Counted from the first letter of the stretch, positions 16,333-25,704 are shown. The stretch: DNA of 64,000 nucleotides from UBA6623 sp965238125 (GCA_965238125.1 OZ250179.1:4216001-4280000), one strand, 5' to 3'. Program-made: numbers and translations. Notes: generated by a model from the letters alone, not told the origin.

Positions 16333-17286
16333 ATGATCAAAACAGCAGTAGTCGGCGTCGGGTCCTTCGGGCAGCAACACGCCCGCGTCCTCTCCTCCCT
16401 GCCCGACTCCGAACTCGTCGCCGTGGTCGACGCCAACGCCGAGCGCGCGGCTGAAATCGCCGAACGCTTCGACTGCGAAGCGCTGACCGACATCACCGCC
16501 CTGGCCGGAAAGATCGACGCCGCAAGCGTCGCGGTTCCGACCGCCTTGCACCGCGATGTCGGCGTGTCATTGCTCGAAAACGGCATCGACGTACTGATCG
16601 AAAAACCCATCGCCCCCGACCTCGCCTCGGCCGATCGGTTGCTCGAAGCCGCCGCAAGCAACGGCCGCATTCTCCAGGTCGGCCACCTCGAGCGTTTCAA
16701 TCCAGCGGTCGAAGCCGCCCGCGACGCCGCGACGCTTCCGCTCTTTTTCGAAGTCCATCGCATGAGTCAGTTTTCTCCGCGCAGCCTCGACGTCGATGTC
16801 GTTCTTGATCTGATGATTCACGACCTCGACATTGTGCTCAACATGGTCGACAGCCCGCTCTCTCGCATCGAGGCCACCGGGATCGCGGTTCTTTCGGTCA
16901 AACCCGATATCGCCAGCGTTCGCCTGGTGTTTGAAAACGGCTGCGTGGCCAACCTGTCGGCCAGCCGCGTTTCGGTCGAGAAAATCCGGAAACTGCGTTT
17001 CTTCCAGCCGCGCCAATACGTCTCGGTCGACTACACAAGGCGGGACGGCATGGTCTACGAAGTCTCCGAATCGCGCCAAATCGGCGTTCACCCCCTCAAG
17101 ACCGAAAAGGGCGAACCCCTGGTGCGGCAAATCGAATCCTTCCTCGACTGTGTCCAAAACCGCACGCCGCCCCGGATCTCCGGCGCCGACGGGCGGGAAG
17201 TGCTCGCCCTGGCGCTTACAATAGTAGAGGAAATGGAGAGGCATTCCGGCATCGTTGCCGAAACGCTGCGCACCCAAAATAAGTGA
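16333..17286 (+). CDS. Gfo/Idh/MocA-family oxidoreductase of the lipid A cluster
   Basis: The 317-residue NAD(P)-dependent sugar dehydrogenase has the Rossmann motif AVVGVGSFGQQHARVL, the lysine motif LIEKPIAP and the GHLERFNPAVEAARD segment. LDLMIHDLDIVLNMV follows, with the catalytic-type HD. Position directly after lpxA-lpxI, and family, recall GnnA, which oxidises UDP-GlcNAc at C3 to make the diamino sugar of some lipid A. The usual aminotransferase partner (GnnB) is not in the window, so this is a hypothesis. The stop overlaps the GTG start of the next gene (GTGA). Confidence 0.87.
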   Translation: MIKTAVVGVGSFGQQHARVLSSLPDSELVAVVDANAERAAEIAERFDCEALTDITALAGKIDAASVAVPTALHRDVGVSLLENGIDVLIEKPIAPDLASADRLLEAAASNGRILQVGHLERFNPAVEAARDAATLPLFFEVHRMSQFSPRSLDVDVVLDLMIHDLDIVLNMVDSPLSRIEATGIAVLSVKPDIASVRLVFENGCVANLSASRVSVEKIRKLRFFQPRQYVSVDYTRRDGMVYEVSESRQIGVHPLKTEKGEPLVRQIESFLDCVQNRTPPRISGADGREVLALALTIVEEMERHSGIVAETLRTQNK

Positions 17287-18779
17287 CGCCGCCGGGGGAA
17301 CATCGCGGCCTCGATCTGCTGCTGGAAGACTACGAAAAGCGCTTCCGGCTCGGGAATGGCTCGACCCCAAAGCCCCCCTCCCACCCCCGTGCTGTTCTAC
17401 CGCCGGCCGAAGACGGCCTCGAACTGCGCGTCCTGCTCGAAGACTACCCTCAGCGAATCCGCGCCGGGTCAAAACAGGGCAACGGCTCTCGAAAGGCGGC
17501 GTCTTCCTCGGCCCCCGCGCCGCCCGAAGCACTTCGTGGGACAGACGACGACCCGCCGCGGCTGCTGCTCGACGACTACGACCCGGCGGGCCGCTTCTGG
17601 GAAGAGAGCAACAAGCGCCCCGTACGGCCTTCCCTCCCCGCCGCCGCCGGGGAAAGCGACCCGCACCTCGATAAGCTGAGCATCACCTGGGAACCCGCCG
17701 GGCCCTTGGGTCGTCGGGAAGCCGGCGGCGGTTCGTTGGTTGTGCACGCGATTTGGATCACGCTGTTGATTCTGCAACCGAAGCTGTTTCCAATAAACCC
17801 CGTTCATTACAAGGCGCCCGAGATCACCCCCTTCGTGCTGATCGCGCCATCGGCGGCGGAGTTGGCCGAGCTGACCCAGACCGCCCCCGGCCCTCGCAAG
17901 AGCGGAGAATTCTCCGGACCGGCCGAAAAGGCTCGCCCTTTATTGGTCCTACCCGATATGGAACCCGTTCCGGCGGCGCCGCCCTCGGAGAAACCCGAAG
18001 AACCGAACCCCGATTCCTCCGAGGCTGAGTCGACGGCGGAACAAGAGATCGCCGAGCCGGAACCCGCGCCCGCGGCCACGGTAGAGGAGGACCCGGAAGC
18101 GCCTGAAAAGCCGCCCCTCGTTGCCGCTCTCAGCCCCAGCCCGGACGAATTGCGTCGCGGCACTGAATTCGGCCGCTCAAACCGGCCCGCCGAACTTCCC
18201 GCGCCGCGCGCCCCTTCACGGCGAATCGAAAAACCTCGCTTGGTCCTCCAAGACCCCAAGGCGGCCATGCCCGGTCGCGCCGGGAAGCTGCGCTTGGGCA
18301 GTTTGGAACTCACCGCGAGCACCGACCAAGTGATCGAGAGCGCCTTGCGTCAGGCCGCCCGCGGCCAATCGGGCCGACCGGCGGTCGGGGACGGAATCCC
18401 CGGCGGCAGGCGCGGAGGATACGTGCCGCCTTCGCCGGGCAACACGGGCAGCAACCTCGAGTTACTCAGCGACCCCAAAGGCATCGACTTTCGACCCTAC
18501 TTGACTCAGATCCTGGGGGCGGTGCGGCGCAACTGGCACGCCGTGATTCCCGAGAGCGCGAGACTGGGGCTGGCTCGGGGTCGTGTGTCGCTGCAGTTCT
18601 CGGTAGCCCGCGACGGTTCGGTGCCGAAGCTCGTCATCGCCGCTTCGTCCGGCGTGCCCGCCCTCGACCGCGCCGCCGTCGCCGCCATCAGCGCCTCAAA
18701 CCCCTTCCCGCCGCTACCCGCCGACTTCGCCGGCCAAACCGTCCACCTGCAATTCAAGTTCGCCTACAACATGAAGTAA
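17283..18779 (+). CDS. TonB-like energy-transducer protein with N-terminal LLxDY repeats
   Basis: The 498-residue protein has a cytoplasmic N-terminus of about 145 residues with three similar motifs: LLLEDY (12-17), LLEDY (51-55) and LLLDDY (94-99). One membrane helix (about 150-167, SLVVHAIWITLLIL) follows, then a long Pro/Glu/Ala-rich periplasmic stalk (190-330). A C-terminal TonB domain ends it (about 405-498: YLTQILGAVRRNWHAVIPE, SLQFSVARDGSVPKL, NPFPPLPADF). TonB proteins pass proton-motive energy to outer-membrane receptors. Start is GTG overlapping the previous stop; no ExbB/ExbD is nearby. The repeated N-terminal motif is unusual for TonB. Confidence 0.8.
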   Translation: MTPPGEHRGLDLLLEDYEKRFRLGNGSTPKPPSHPRAVLPPAEDGLELRVLLEDYPQRIRAGSKQGNGSRKAASSSAPAPPEALRGTDDDPPRLLLDDYDPAGRFWEESNKRPVRPSLPAAAGESDPHLDKLSITWEPAGPLGRREAGGGSLVVHAIWITLLILQPKLFPINPVHYKAPEITPFVLIAPSAAELAELTQTAPGPRKSGEFSGPAEKARPLLVLPDMEPVPAAPPSEKPEEPNPDSSEAESTAEQEIAEPEPAPAATVEEDPEAPEKPPLVAALSPSPDELRRGTEFGRSNRPAELPAPRAPSRRIEKPRLVLQDPKAAMPGRAGKLRLGSLELTASTDQVIESALRQAARGQSGRPAVGDGIPGGRRGGYVPPSPGNTGSNLELLSDPKGIDFRPYLTQILGAVRRNWHAVIPESARLGLARGRVSLQFSVARDGSVPKLVIAASSGVPALDRAAVAAISASNPFPPLPADFAGQTVHLQFKFAYNMK

Positions 18780-18943
18780 GAATTCCTCGCATGACCGAGC
18801 TTTAGCCTCGAAGCAACCTCATCCAGCCCGCCCACCCTCCTCGTTTATCACGCTGCCGGTATCACACTGCCGGAGATGCGAGCTAATTCTTTGATAATCG
18901 CTGATAAGCTAAGGATTTCTTTTCGTACATGTGACCCCTTCGA

Positions 18944-19639
18944 ATGGCGAGCGGGATATTTAACTCCGAAGAGATCCGTTGCTGGGGCCGCAGCGACGAA
19001 ATTGCTTACCTTTTCGAGCCTCTCCACGACCCTAACCAGCCCCGCTCTTTGACTCTCGTCTGGGGCGACTCCGGAATCGGAAAGACCACCCTACTCGAAG
19101 AGTTCCACCGCCGCATTGGCGGTGGAGACTATTTGGCCGGCATTTATCAATGTCAGCGTGACACGGGTGCCGACCCACTTTTGAAGTGTCTCCAGAACCT
19201 GATCGAGCAACGGATCTACACCCTGGAAGAGTGGCCGGACTTGATGGTCGCGGGCCTCAAGCGCGCACAGGCCGGACTGCGGAACCCCGCGGCGGTCGGC
19301 CGGCTCTTCGCCGGGACGCTCGGTGCAATCGCCAAAGCTCCCGTCGTGGGCAAGTGGGCCGAGGTTGTTTCCAAGGGCTTGGGAGTCGTCGCGGATGCAG
19401 CCGGACCTCGAGCGTCGATCCCCACGCAAATGGTGGAACGCTTGGCGCCTGAAGTCTTTGCCGACATCATCGAAGTCCTACAAGCCGCCTTGCCGGAACG
19501 GCCGCTGATCTTCATCCTTGACAATTTGAGCGCGGTGGCCGAGTCGCAAGCGCCCGCCGCGGGGGTCACCGACGCCACGAATGCGTTGCTGAGCTTTGTA
19601 CAAACCGAGTTTCGCGATCCCGCGACCTGCACTTCGTGA
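18944..19639 (+). pseudogene. STAND-type P-loop ATPase, N-terminal part (frame break at 3' end)
   Basis: The 231-residue frame has Walker A GDSGIGKTTLLEEF (about residues 47-60) and Walker B PLIFILDNLSAV (about 188-199), with a CWGRSDEIAYLF lead-in typical of STAND or AAA-type signalling ATPases. It ends in ATCTS at a TGA. In the next frame the sequence reads RDLHFVISWKH across the same place, the expected strand after Walker B. So one gene is probably split by an indel near 19610-19625. No effector domain precedes the ATPase. Alternatively the GTGA overlap makes two coupled cistrons. Confidence 0.6.
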
Positions 19640-21141
19640 TTTCGTGGAAACACATCGCGCCCACGCGTCCCAGCTTCGACGAGTTAAGGACAACGATCAA
19701 GCAGTACGGGGGACGCGACCGGGATTTGAGTGTGATCCCGAACGAGTTTGTTTCCGAGTGGGCGGCTCATGATTTCAAGTGGTTTCGGAACGCGTCCGAC
19801 GAGGAACGCGCCCAGGTAGTCGGTATCGCCGGCGGCTGGCCGGAAGCCATAAGCGAATGGAAGACGCAGGGGGTCGACCGCTTCGATCCGGAGCGATTGC
19901 GGCAAATTACCGACGACAGTGTCAAGGGCCGCTACGCTTCCCTGGAAGCGGAGTTAACCGATCAAGCAGTAGCTAAGGATCGCCCGCGCCTATACCAGCT
20001 CAGCATCATGCCTAAGATTCTGACCGAGCTCGCCCTGGCCCGGCTTTGGAATTGCGAAGCGCAGGAGGTCCACGATTTCTTACGCTTCTGGTCCGGGCAC
20101 GCCCTGCTTAAGAAGGAGAACGGCCGCTACTTGTTCGCGCACGAGAAAAAGCACGATGTCGCACGGCGGGTTTTGGGCGACGCGCTGTTCAATGGCGGAC
20201 AAAGCGCGGCCCGAGCGCTCTATGATTTCTACCTTTCGAATGTCGGCTTTCCGACCGAGGCACAGCCGGAATCGGCCTATTATTTGTACTTCGCACTGAC
20301 ACTGAAGCCTTGGGCCGGGTTAACAGAGGACGAGGCCGCCCTGTTGGGCGGATCCGTGTCGATGGCGCTGGATGCCGGCGCCAGGCCGCAACTCAGTGAT
20401 CGGGTCGTACAAGTGGCTTTGAAGGCGCCCTGGAACACTCGCTTTGTTCTGTACCACCTGGCGGCATCGGGGCTGCCTGAAACCGCCGATCTACTTGAAG
20501 CCATCGGAGACGGCGTGTTGGACGATCAAGCTGCCATGAAGTCTGACCCGCTTAACTTCGCCCAGGGGCTGGTCAACGCCTCGAACGACTACGGCAAGGC
20601 CGAACGCTTGGTGGAGGTCGAGCGGCTGCTGCAGCGGTTGGGGGACTTGGTCGAGCTCCACCCCGGGCAGGTCGAGATCGCCTTACGGCTGGCCCAGGGG
20701 CTGTTCAACGCCTCGCACGACTACGGCAAGGCCGAACGCTTGGTGGAGGTCGAGCGGCTGCTGCAGCGGTTGGGGGACTTGGTCGAGCTCCACCCCGGGC
20801 AGGCCGAGATCGCCTTGGAGCTGGCCAAGGGGCTGTTCAACGCCTCGGTCTACTACGGCAACGCCGAACGCTTGGAGGAGGTCGAGCGGCTGCTGCAGCG
20901 GTTGGGGGACCTCGCCGGAAAGTTTCCCGAGGATGCGCCAGTTACCGCACAATTTGCGCGGGGATTGTTGTTAGCCGGCATGCTCAAGATCGGCGACGTG
21001 GAGCGAAAAGCGTCGGAACTATCCGCCTTGATCGAGAAGTTCGGCGATAGCGACGCCTTCGGACCGGTGCTCGCTTTGGTCGAACAGCTCAACCAACAGC
21101 GCGGTAGTGGAGACGAATCTCAAACCACCGACGAGAGTTGA
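19636..21141 (+). CDS. STAND-type ATPase C-terminal part with TPR-like repeats
   Basis: The 501-residue frame (GTG at 19636) continues the ATPase. Sensor-like HFVISWKHIAPTRPSF is followed by a winged-helix region (EFVSEWAAHDFKWF through LSIMPKILTELALARLWNCE) and helical repeats. At residues about 310-440 three 44-residue units, each built around NAS..YG.AERL.EVERLLQ, are almost the same at DNA level (20565-20960). Such repeats in STAND proteins usually sense a ligand. The gene is a lone transcription unit and ends convergent with the next. Function is unknown; a defence or signalling role is possible only by family analogy. Confidence 0.65.
   Translation: MISWKHIAPTRPSFDELRTTIKQYGGRDRDLSVIPNEFVSEWAAHDFKWFRNASDEERAQVVGIAGGWPEAISEWKTQGVDRFDPERLRQITDDSVKGRYASLEAELTDQAVAKDRPRLYQLSIMPKILTELALARLWNCEAQEVHDFLRFWSGHALLKKENGRYLFAHEKKHDVARRVLGDALFNGGQSAARALYDFYLSNVGFPTEAQPESAYYLYFALTLKPWAGLTEDEAALLGGSVSMALDAGARPQLSDRVVQVALKAPWNTRFVLYHLAASGLPETADLLEAIGDGVLDDQAAMKSDPLNFAQGLVNASNDYGKAERLVEVERLLQRLGDLVELHPGQVEIALRLAQGLFNASHDYGKAERLVEVERLLQRLGDLVELHPGQAEIALELAKGLFNASVYYGNAERLEEVERLLQRLGDLAGKFPEDAPVTAQFARGLLLAGMLKIGDVERKASELSALIEKFGDSDAFGPVLALVEQLNQQRGSGDESQTTDES
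20565..20960 (+). repeat. Three near-identical 132-bp in-frame tandem repeats
   Basis: Units 20565-20696, 20697-20828 and 20829-20960 start GGGGCTGNTCAACGCCTCG. Over most of their length they differ at only a few bases (units 1 and 2 most alike). A multiple of three keeps the frame, so the count can change without breaking the protein. Recent duplication or gene conversion is the likely cause. Confidence 0.9.
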
Positions 21142-21215
21142 TCGCGGGCGCTGCAGAGTGCCGCGGCGTCCGAAGACCCCGAGGTCCGACAATTCGCGGT
21201 GCGCAGCTCGACCAC

Positions 21216-23267
21216 CTACTCCCGCCGGGTCGGATTCACAAAAGCCCCATTCGCCGCCACGTCCCAAACCGCCACTCGCGCCCATTTCCACCCGGGGGCC
21301 TCGGCGCTCCAGTTGAATGTCGACTCGCCAAACTGCCGCGTCCCGGCCAGCGGAATCATTTTCCGTTCCGTCTTGACTCCGTCGCCCCAAACGATCTCGG
21401 CAAAGCGCAACGGGAAGGTCCAGCGAACGTCCGCCTCGACCTCGATGCGATCGCCGTCTCCCGACTTGATCGTCACCCGAGGCAGCAGAACCTCACCCGT
21501 CGTCGTGAAAAAATCACCCTTGGCCAGCGGTTCGAGAACCTCATCGTAATGCTCGAAATCCGGCAGCCGATCGAGCTTGATGTAGTTGATATTCATATGC
21601 CCCCACAGCTCGTGGGTATGATCGAACTGGAAAACATCCACCTCGCCGAAAACCCGCTTCGGCAGCCCCCAATTATTCATGTCGTCAAGCAATGTAAAAA
21701 CGCGTTCTCCCAACCGGGGCGACGAATGATCGGCCGGCATCGCCTTCCACCCGGCGCCGAGATAGCGCGGGTCGAGAAAGTGCTCGCTCTCACGAATCTT
21801 ATCCGGGTAGCCCGTCGACCCTTTCGTGCGGGCGTGCGTCTGGTACATATACCCGCCCTCGCGCCGCACCAAGTCGAGCATCTCTTTCTCGTCTTCGGTC
21901 GAATAGACGCGTCCGTATTTCGGGTGGTCAATTTGAAACTTCCCGCCCTCGGGACGTCCCATCCACCAATACACGGGCTTCGGGAAAATCACCGCCCAAT
22001 GCCCTCCCAAGTGAACATTCGCTTCCTCGGAGGGGATCAGCAGAAAATCGTCGTTCGATTGCGCTTTGCAAGCCTTGAAGAAGTTGTCCAACTCCTCCAA
22101 CCGCAAATCGGTCAAATCGCGCGGGTGCCCGTCGCCGTGAAAATCCATGATGATTGAAGCATCCACGCCCATCTCTTCGAGCACCGGCTTAAAAGGCGGA
22201 ACCCATTCGAAACCCTTCTCGACCGCCTGCACCGTATAGGCCAAGTGCCAATGTTGACTGAGAGTCTTGTAACCCTCCAGCTCGGCGAAGCGGTCGCGCC
22301 GCGTGTAGGCCAACACATCGTCGAGCGTTTCCTTCGACGGCCCGTCGGAAACCAGGAAAAAGACCGCCATCCGCTGCGGCCGCCCGGGAGGCGCATTGAC
22401 CCAGGGATAGAAAATCCAGTTCGTATCGCCGATTTGTCGAATCCCCATCGAGACCCGCCCGCGCCTGGTTCGCCGCCACAAGTGCGCCAAGTTGGACGTA
22501 AAATCGCGCGGGAAAAAGTATTGGTGCGGCGCCGGAAACACGGCGATGCTCCCCGTGGCGGATTTCATCGCCAGCGTCCGATAGCGCACCGCCAGAGGAA
22601 CCCGCTCCGGCTCCATCCCTTGGGCCGTCACAGTCTGAAACTTGCCCTCCGTGTCGTAATAGGAAGTCTCGGTCAGCATATTGCGACCCACCCGCTCCGC
22701 GTCCGGTAGGGAAAACTCGATACCCGCGTCATAGAAATAAGCCGTGTCCGCCGTGTAGGTCGTCATCACGGCTTCTTGTTGAATCAACCGGCTGCCGGGG
22801 AAAATCGTGTACGCAATGCCGCCGTCGAAAATGCCCATCCCGAGGCCGTCAAAGAACAGTTCGACGCGATCGCCCATCGTTTGAACCCGCGCCGAGCGCA
22901 ACGCAAGCCGCCCCTGAAAACTCCGCGTCCCCTCCGGATGCGAAGGCGGAAAATCGAAAAAGGCGTTCCAGCCTTTGCGGCGCTTCCCCGTCTCAGCCCG
23001 ATAGACCGGCCGCCCGCCGCGCAAAACCGTCTCCCGCTCGGAACCAATCGACGTAATCAGAGGTTTCTTGGGATCAAGCGAAAACACAGCCCGCCAGGTC
23101 TTGGAAGCCTCATCCGGCCAAGTAACCACAAGCGAATCGTCTTGTTGCTCGACCGTGACGGGACCCGACGAAAAGCCCGTCATATCGACCGGAACCGAAA
23201 CAGCATAGGCAAGCGAAGCCGTCAACGACAGCGCGAAAAGCAGAATGGAAAAGCGTGAAAGCCGCAT
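21216..23267 (-). CDS. Large exported protein with PHP-like metal motifs
   Basis: The roughly 683-residue product starts at the ATG at 23267 (MRLSRFSILLFALS) with GGAG eight bases upstream, and has a signal peptide ending AYA. Residues 25-370 are beta-rich and unfamiliar. Around 375-480 come IIMDFHGDGHPRDLTDLRLE, FLLIPSEEANVHLGGHWAV and later YMYQTHARTKGS. The spacing of His/Asp/Glu resembles PHP or amidohydrolase metal sites. The C-terminal 100 residues look like a beta-sandwich. It is probably a periplasmic hydrolase of unknown substrate. I cannot name a family with confidence. Confidence 0.65.
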   Translation of the reverse strand: MRLSRFSILLFALSLTASLAYAVSVPVDMTGFSSGPVTVEQQDDSLVVTWPDEASKTWRAVFSLDPKKPLITSIGSERETVLRGGRPVYRAETGKRRKGWNAFFDFPPSHPEGTRSFQGRLALRSARVQTMGDRVELFFDGLGMGIFDGGIAYTIFPGSRLIQQEAVMTTYTADTAYFYDAGIEFSLPDAERVGRNMLTETSYYDTEGKFQTVTAQGMEPERVPLAVRYRTLAMKSATGSIAVFPAPHQYFFPRDFTSNLAHLWRRTRRGRVSMGIRQIGDTNWIFYPWVNAPPGRPQRMAVFFLVSDGPSKETLDDVLAYTRRDRFAELEGYKTLSQHWHLAYTVQAVEKGFEWVPPFKPVLEEMGVDASIIMDFHGDGHPRDLTDLRLEELDNFFKACKAQSNDDFLLIPSEEANVHLGGHWAVIFPKPVYWWMGRPEGGKFQIDHPKYGRVYSTEDEKEMLDLVRREGGYMYQTHARTKGSTGYPDKIRESEHFLDPRYLGAGWKAMPADHSSPRLGERVFTLLDDMNNWGLPKRVFGEVDVFQFDHTHELWGHMNINYIKLDRLPDFEHYDEVLEPLAKGDFFTTTGEVLLPRVTIKSGDGDRIEVEADVRWTFPLRFAEIVWGDGVKTERKMIPLAGTRQFGESTFNWSAEAPGWKWARVAVWDVAANGAFVNPTRRE

Positions 23268-23443
23268 GAATGTTCTCCAGGGCAATAGCTTAACGAAAAG
23301 CGAGCATCGGGGATGCGCGCCACGCCGCGTGCGAACATCCGGGTTCGCGGCACCCCGGTCACCGTCGCCGGCCGAACGATCTGCTAGAGTGTCGGTCGAG
23401 GAGGCGCTCGGCCCGGCGGGCCGGGTGATTTTTGAAGAAGCTC

Positions 23444-24919
23444 ATGAGGGTTCGACCGACCGGCTTTCGTTTGTCGCTCTACTTCCTCTTGTTCTGCTTG
23501 GCCTTGTTGTGGATGGTCGGCTCGGGTTGGTGTGAGACGCTCCACGCCGCCGACTGGCCGCAGTTCCGCGGCCCGGGCGGCACGGGGATTTCCGCCTCGG
23601 GCGCGCCGCCGGTCGAGTTCGGCCCCGACCGCAACGTCATCTGGAAGACTCCCCTGCCGCCCGGCCACTCCTCGCCGGTGTTGACCGAAGACCGCATTTT
23701 CGTAACAGCCTACGAAGACGAGAAGCTGCTGACCATCGCCCTCGATCGCGAATCCGGCAAGATCCTCTGGCGGCGCGAAGCCCCTCGCCCACGCCGCGAG
23801 TCGTTTCAAAGAACCCACGGCCCGGCCTCGCCCACGCCGGTGACCGACGGCTCGAACGTCTACGTCTTTTTCGGCGACTTCGGCCTGCTTGCCTACGGAC
23901 CCGACGGCGGCGAGCGCTGGCGGTTGCCGCTCGGCCCTTTCAATAACGTCAATGGGCATGGCTCTTCACCGATCTTGGCCGACGGGTTGCTCGTTCTGCT
24001 ATGCGACCAAGATTCCGGTTCCTATGTCATCGCGCTCGATCCGGCGACCGGCAAGGTGCGCTGGAAGACGGACCGTCCCGAGGTCAGCCGAAGCTACGCG
24101 ACGCCCGGCGTGTTTCGCCCCAGCGACGGCCGGCCCGAGTTGATCGTCCCCGGGACCTACGTCGTTGTTTCTTACGATCTGCAAAGCGGCGAAAAGCTGT
24201 GGTGGGTTACCGGCATGGCTTGGCAGTTGAAATCGGTTCCGCTGTTTGACGGGAACGTCATCTACATCAACGCCTGGGAGATCGGCGGCGACCCGGGACA
24301 AGAACGAGACCCGCCCCCGCCATTCGAGGAAATTTTGAAAGCACACGACGCCAACAAAAACGGCGTCCTCGACCGCGAAGAGGCGCCCTACCCGCGTCTC
24401 AAAAAGGACCACCCTTGGAGCGAGGCCGACTTCGACGGCGACGGCGTCATGGACGCCGGAGACTGGCGCCTCTACATCGCCCGGAGCACGGCCATCAATA
24501 ACTTCGTCGCCATTCGCCACGACGGCGCGCGCGGCGACCTCACGCGGACCCACGTTCTATGGCGCTATCGCAAATCGCTGCCGAATACTCCATCGCCACT
24601 GCTCTACCGCAATCTGCTGTGGCTCGTGAAAGACGGAGGCATCGTCACAACACTCAACCCCAAAAACGGCCAAGCCCTCAAACAAGGGCGCCTGCGGGAT
24701 GCGATCGACAAGTACTGGGCTTCGCCGGTGGCGGCCAACGGCGCTGTCTATATGACGAGTGAAAGCTGCAAGGTGAGCGTCCTCAACCCCGAGGGCCAAT
24801 GGACCGTGCAGGCGACGAATTCATTCGACGACCAGTGTTTCGCCACCCCGGCGATCGCCGACGGAAAGATCTATTTTCGGACGCTGAGCGCGCTGTATTG
24901 CCTGGGCCGCCCGCGGTAG
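23444..24919 (+). CDS. Exported PQQ-like beta-propeller protein with EF-hand insert
   Basis: The 491-residue protein has a long signal sequence and begins its mature part with AADWPQFRGPGGTGIS, typical of outer-membrane or periplasmic PQQ-like propellers (YVTN/BamB-type folds). Blade motifs recur: LLTIALDRESGKILWRRE, YVIALDPATGKVRWKTD, VVVSYDLQSGEKLWWV. Near 305-345 two EF-hand loops are inserted, DANKNGVLDREE and DFDGDGVMDAGD, so calcium binding is likely. These proteins are often of unknown role in Planctomycetes and Acidobacteria. The frame begins at a TTG (23432); I prefer the ATG at 23444. The ribosome site is poor. Confidence 0.75.
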   Translation: MRVRPTGFRLSLYFLLFCLALLWMVGSGWCETLHAADWPQFRGPGGTGISASGAPPVEFGPDRNVIWKTPLPPGHSSPVLTEDRIFVTAYEDEKLLTIALDRESGKILWRREAPRPRRESFQRTHGPASPTPVTDGSNVYVFFGDFGLLAYGPDGGERWRLPLGPFNNVNGHGSSPILADGLLVLLCDQDSGSYVIALDPATGKVRWKTDRPEVSRSYATPGVFRPSDGRPELIVPGTYVVVSYDLQSGEKLWWVTGMAWQLKSVPLFDGNVIYINAWEIGGDPGQERDPPPPFEEILKAHDANKNGVLDREEAPYPRLKKDHPWSEADFDGDGVMDAGDWRLYIARSTAINNFVAIRHDGARGDLTRTHVLWRYRKSLPNTPSPLLYRNLLWLVKDGGIVTTLNPKNGQALKQGRLRDAIDKYWASPVAANGAVYMTSESCKVSVLNPEGQWTVQATNSFDDQCFATPAIADGKIYFRTLSALYCLGRPR

Positions 24920-24972
24920 CGACCGGCACTCGTTCCGGTCCCAGCCAACAGTCGTGGCCGGCTCTCAGCCGG

Positions 24973-25704
24973 TCACCGCGCGGAACCACGGCGAGCCTCC
25001 TCCCGCGACACGCCTTCTTCCATAACGGCGCGAACCCGATTCATCAATTCCCCGCGTTGCTCACTCGACAATCCCCTGGTCGGAACCGGCTCGTGGAAAA
25101 CCAGCACAACCTCGCCCGGTTTCATATGCGCCGATCCTTTCGGCATCAGCTCCCGCGCCCCATGAACCGTGATCGGCACAATCGGAGTTTGCGCCTCAAT
25201 CGCGATCGTAAAAGGCCCGGGACGAAACGGCAACAGTTCGCCGTCCGGACTCCGCGTTCCCTCCGGAAACACGAGCAGCGAACGGCTCCCGCTCTTCAGG
25301 GCCGCCACCGAGGCCTCGAGCGCCTTGCGCCGCGAATTACGGTCATTGCGGTCGACATAGATGAAGCCGCCCATCTTCATCACGTAGCCGAGCAAAGGGA
25401 TGCGGCCCAACTCCTTCTTGAGAATAATCGCGATGCGCGGCAAAACCATGAACAGGGCGGCCGGTTCGATATTGCTGACATGGTTGCTCACAAACACAGC
25501 GGGGAGTTCCTTAAAGCCGCGGGCCTCATTAATCAGACGCACCTTCACGCCCGACAGCAGCAACGCCAGACGCACTCCCGTTTGCGCGACCCAATAGATG
25601 GGCCCAATGTCGCGAATCACCCAAGTCAGCGGCACCATAACCAAAGTGGCCGCGGTGACGTAGAGAATCAAGAACGGATAGACAATCAGAAACGCGCGCG
25701 GCAT
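24973..25704 (-). CDS. plsC: 1-acyl-sn-glycerol-3-phosphate acyltransferase
   Basis: The 243-residue enzyme has an N-terminal membrane helix (about 5-30). The acyltransferase blocks are FVSNHVSNIEP (block I), GFIYVDRNDRNSRR, LLVFPEGTRSPDGELLPFRPG (block III) and APIVPITVHGA-like TPIVPITVHGARELMP (block IV). It makes phosphatidic acid for phospholipids at the inner membrane. Block I is normally HX4D; here it is HX4E (HVSNIE), a conservative change that could still activate the His. The gene stands alone, convergent with the propeller gene. Confidence 0.88.
   Translation of the reverse strand: MPRAFLIVYPFLILYVTAATLVMVPLTWVIRDIGPIYWVAQTGVRLALLLSGVKVRLINEARGFKELPAVFVSNHVSNIEPAALFMVLPRIAIILKKELGRIPLLGYVMKMGGFIYVDRNDRNSRRKALEASVAALKSGSRSLLVFPEGTRSPDGELLPFRPGPFTIAIEAQTPIVPITVHGARELMPKGSAHMKPGEVVLVFHEPVPTRGLSSEQRGELMNRVRAVMEEGVSREEARRGSAR

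Noticed and set aside
20565..20960. CRISPR array
   Set aside because: Repeats are 132 bp, in frame, without spacers; they encode protein repeats. No other array-like pattern is in the window.
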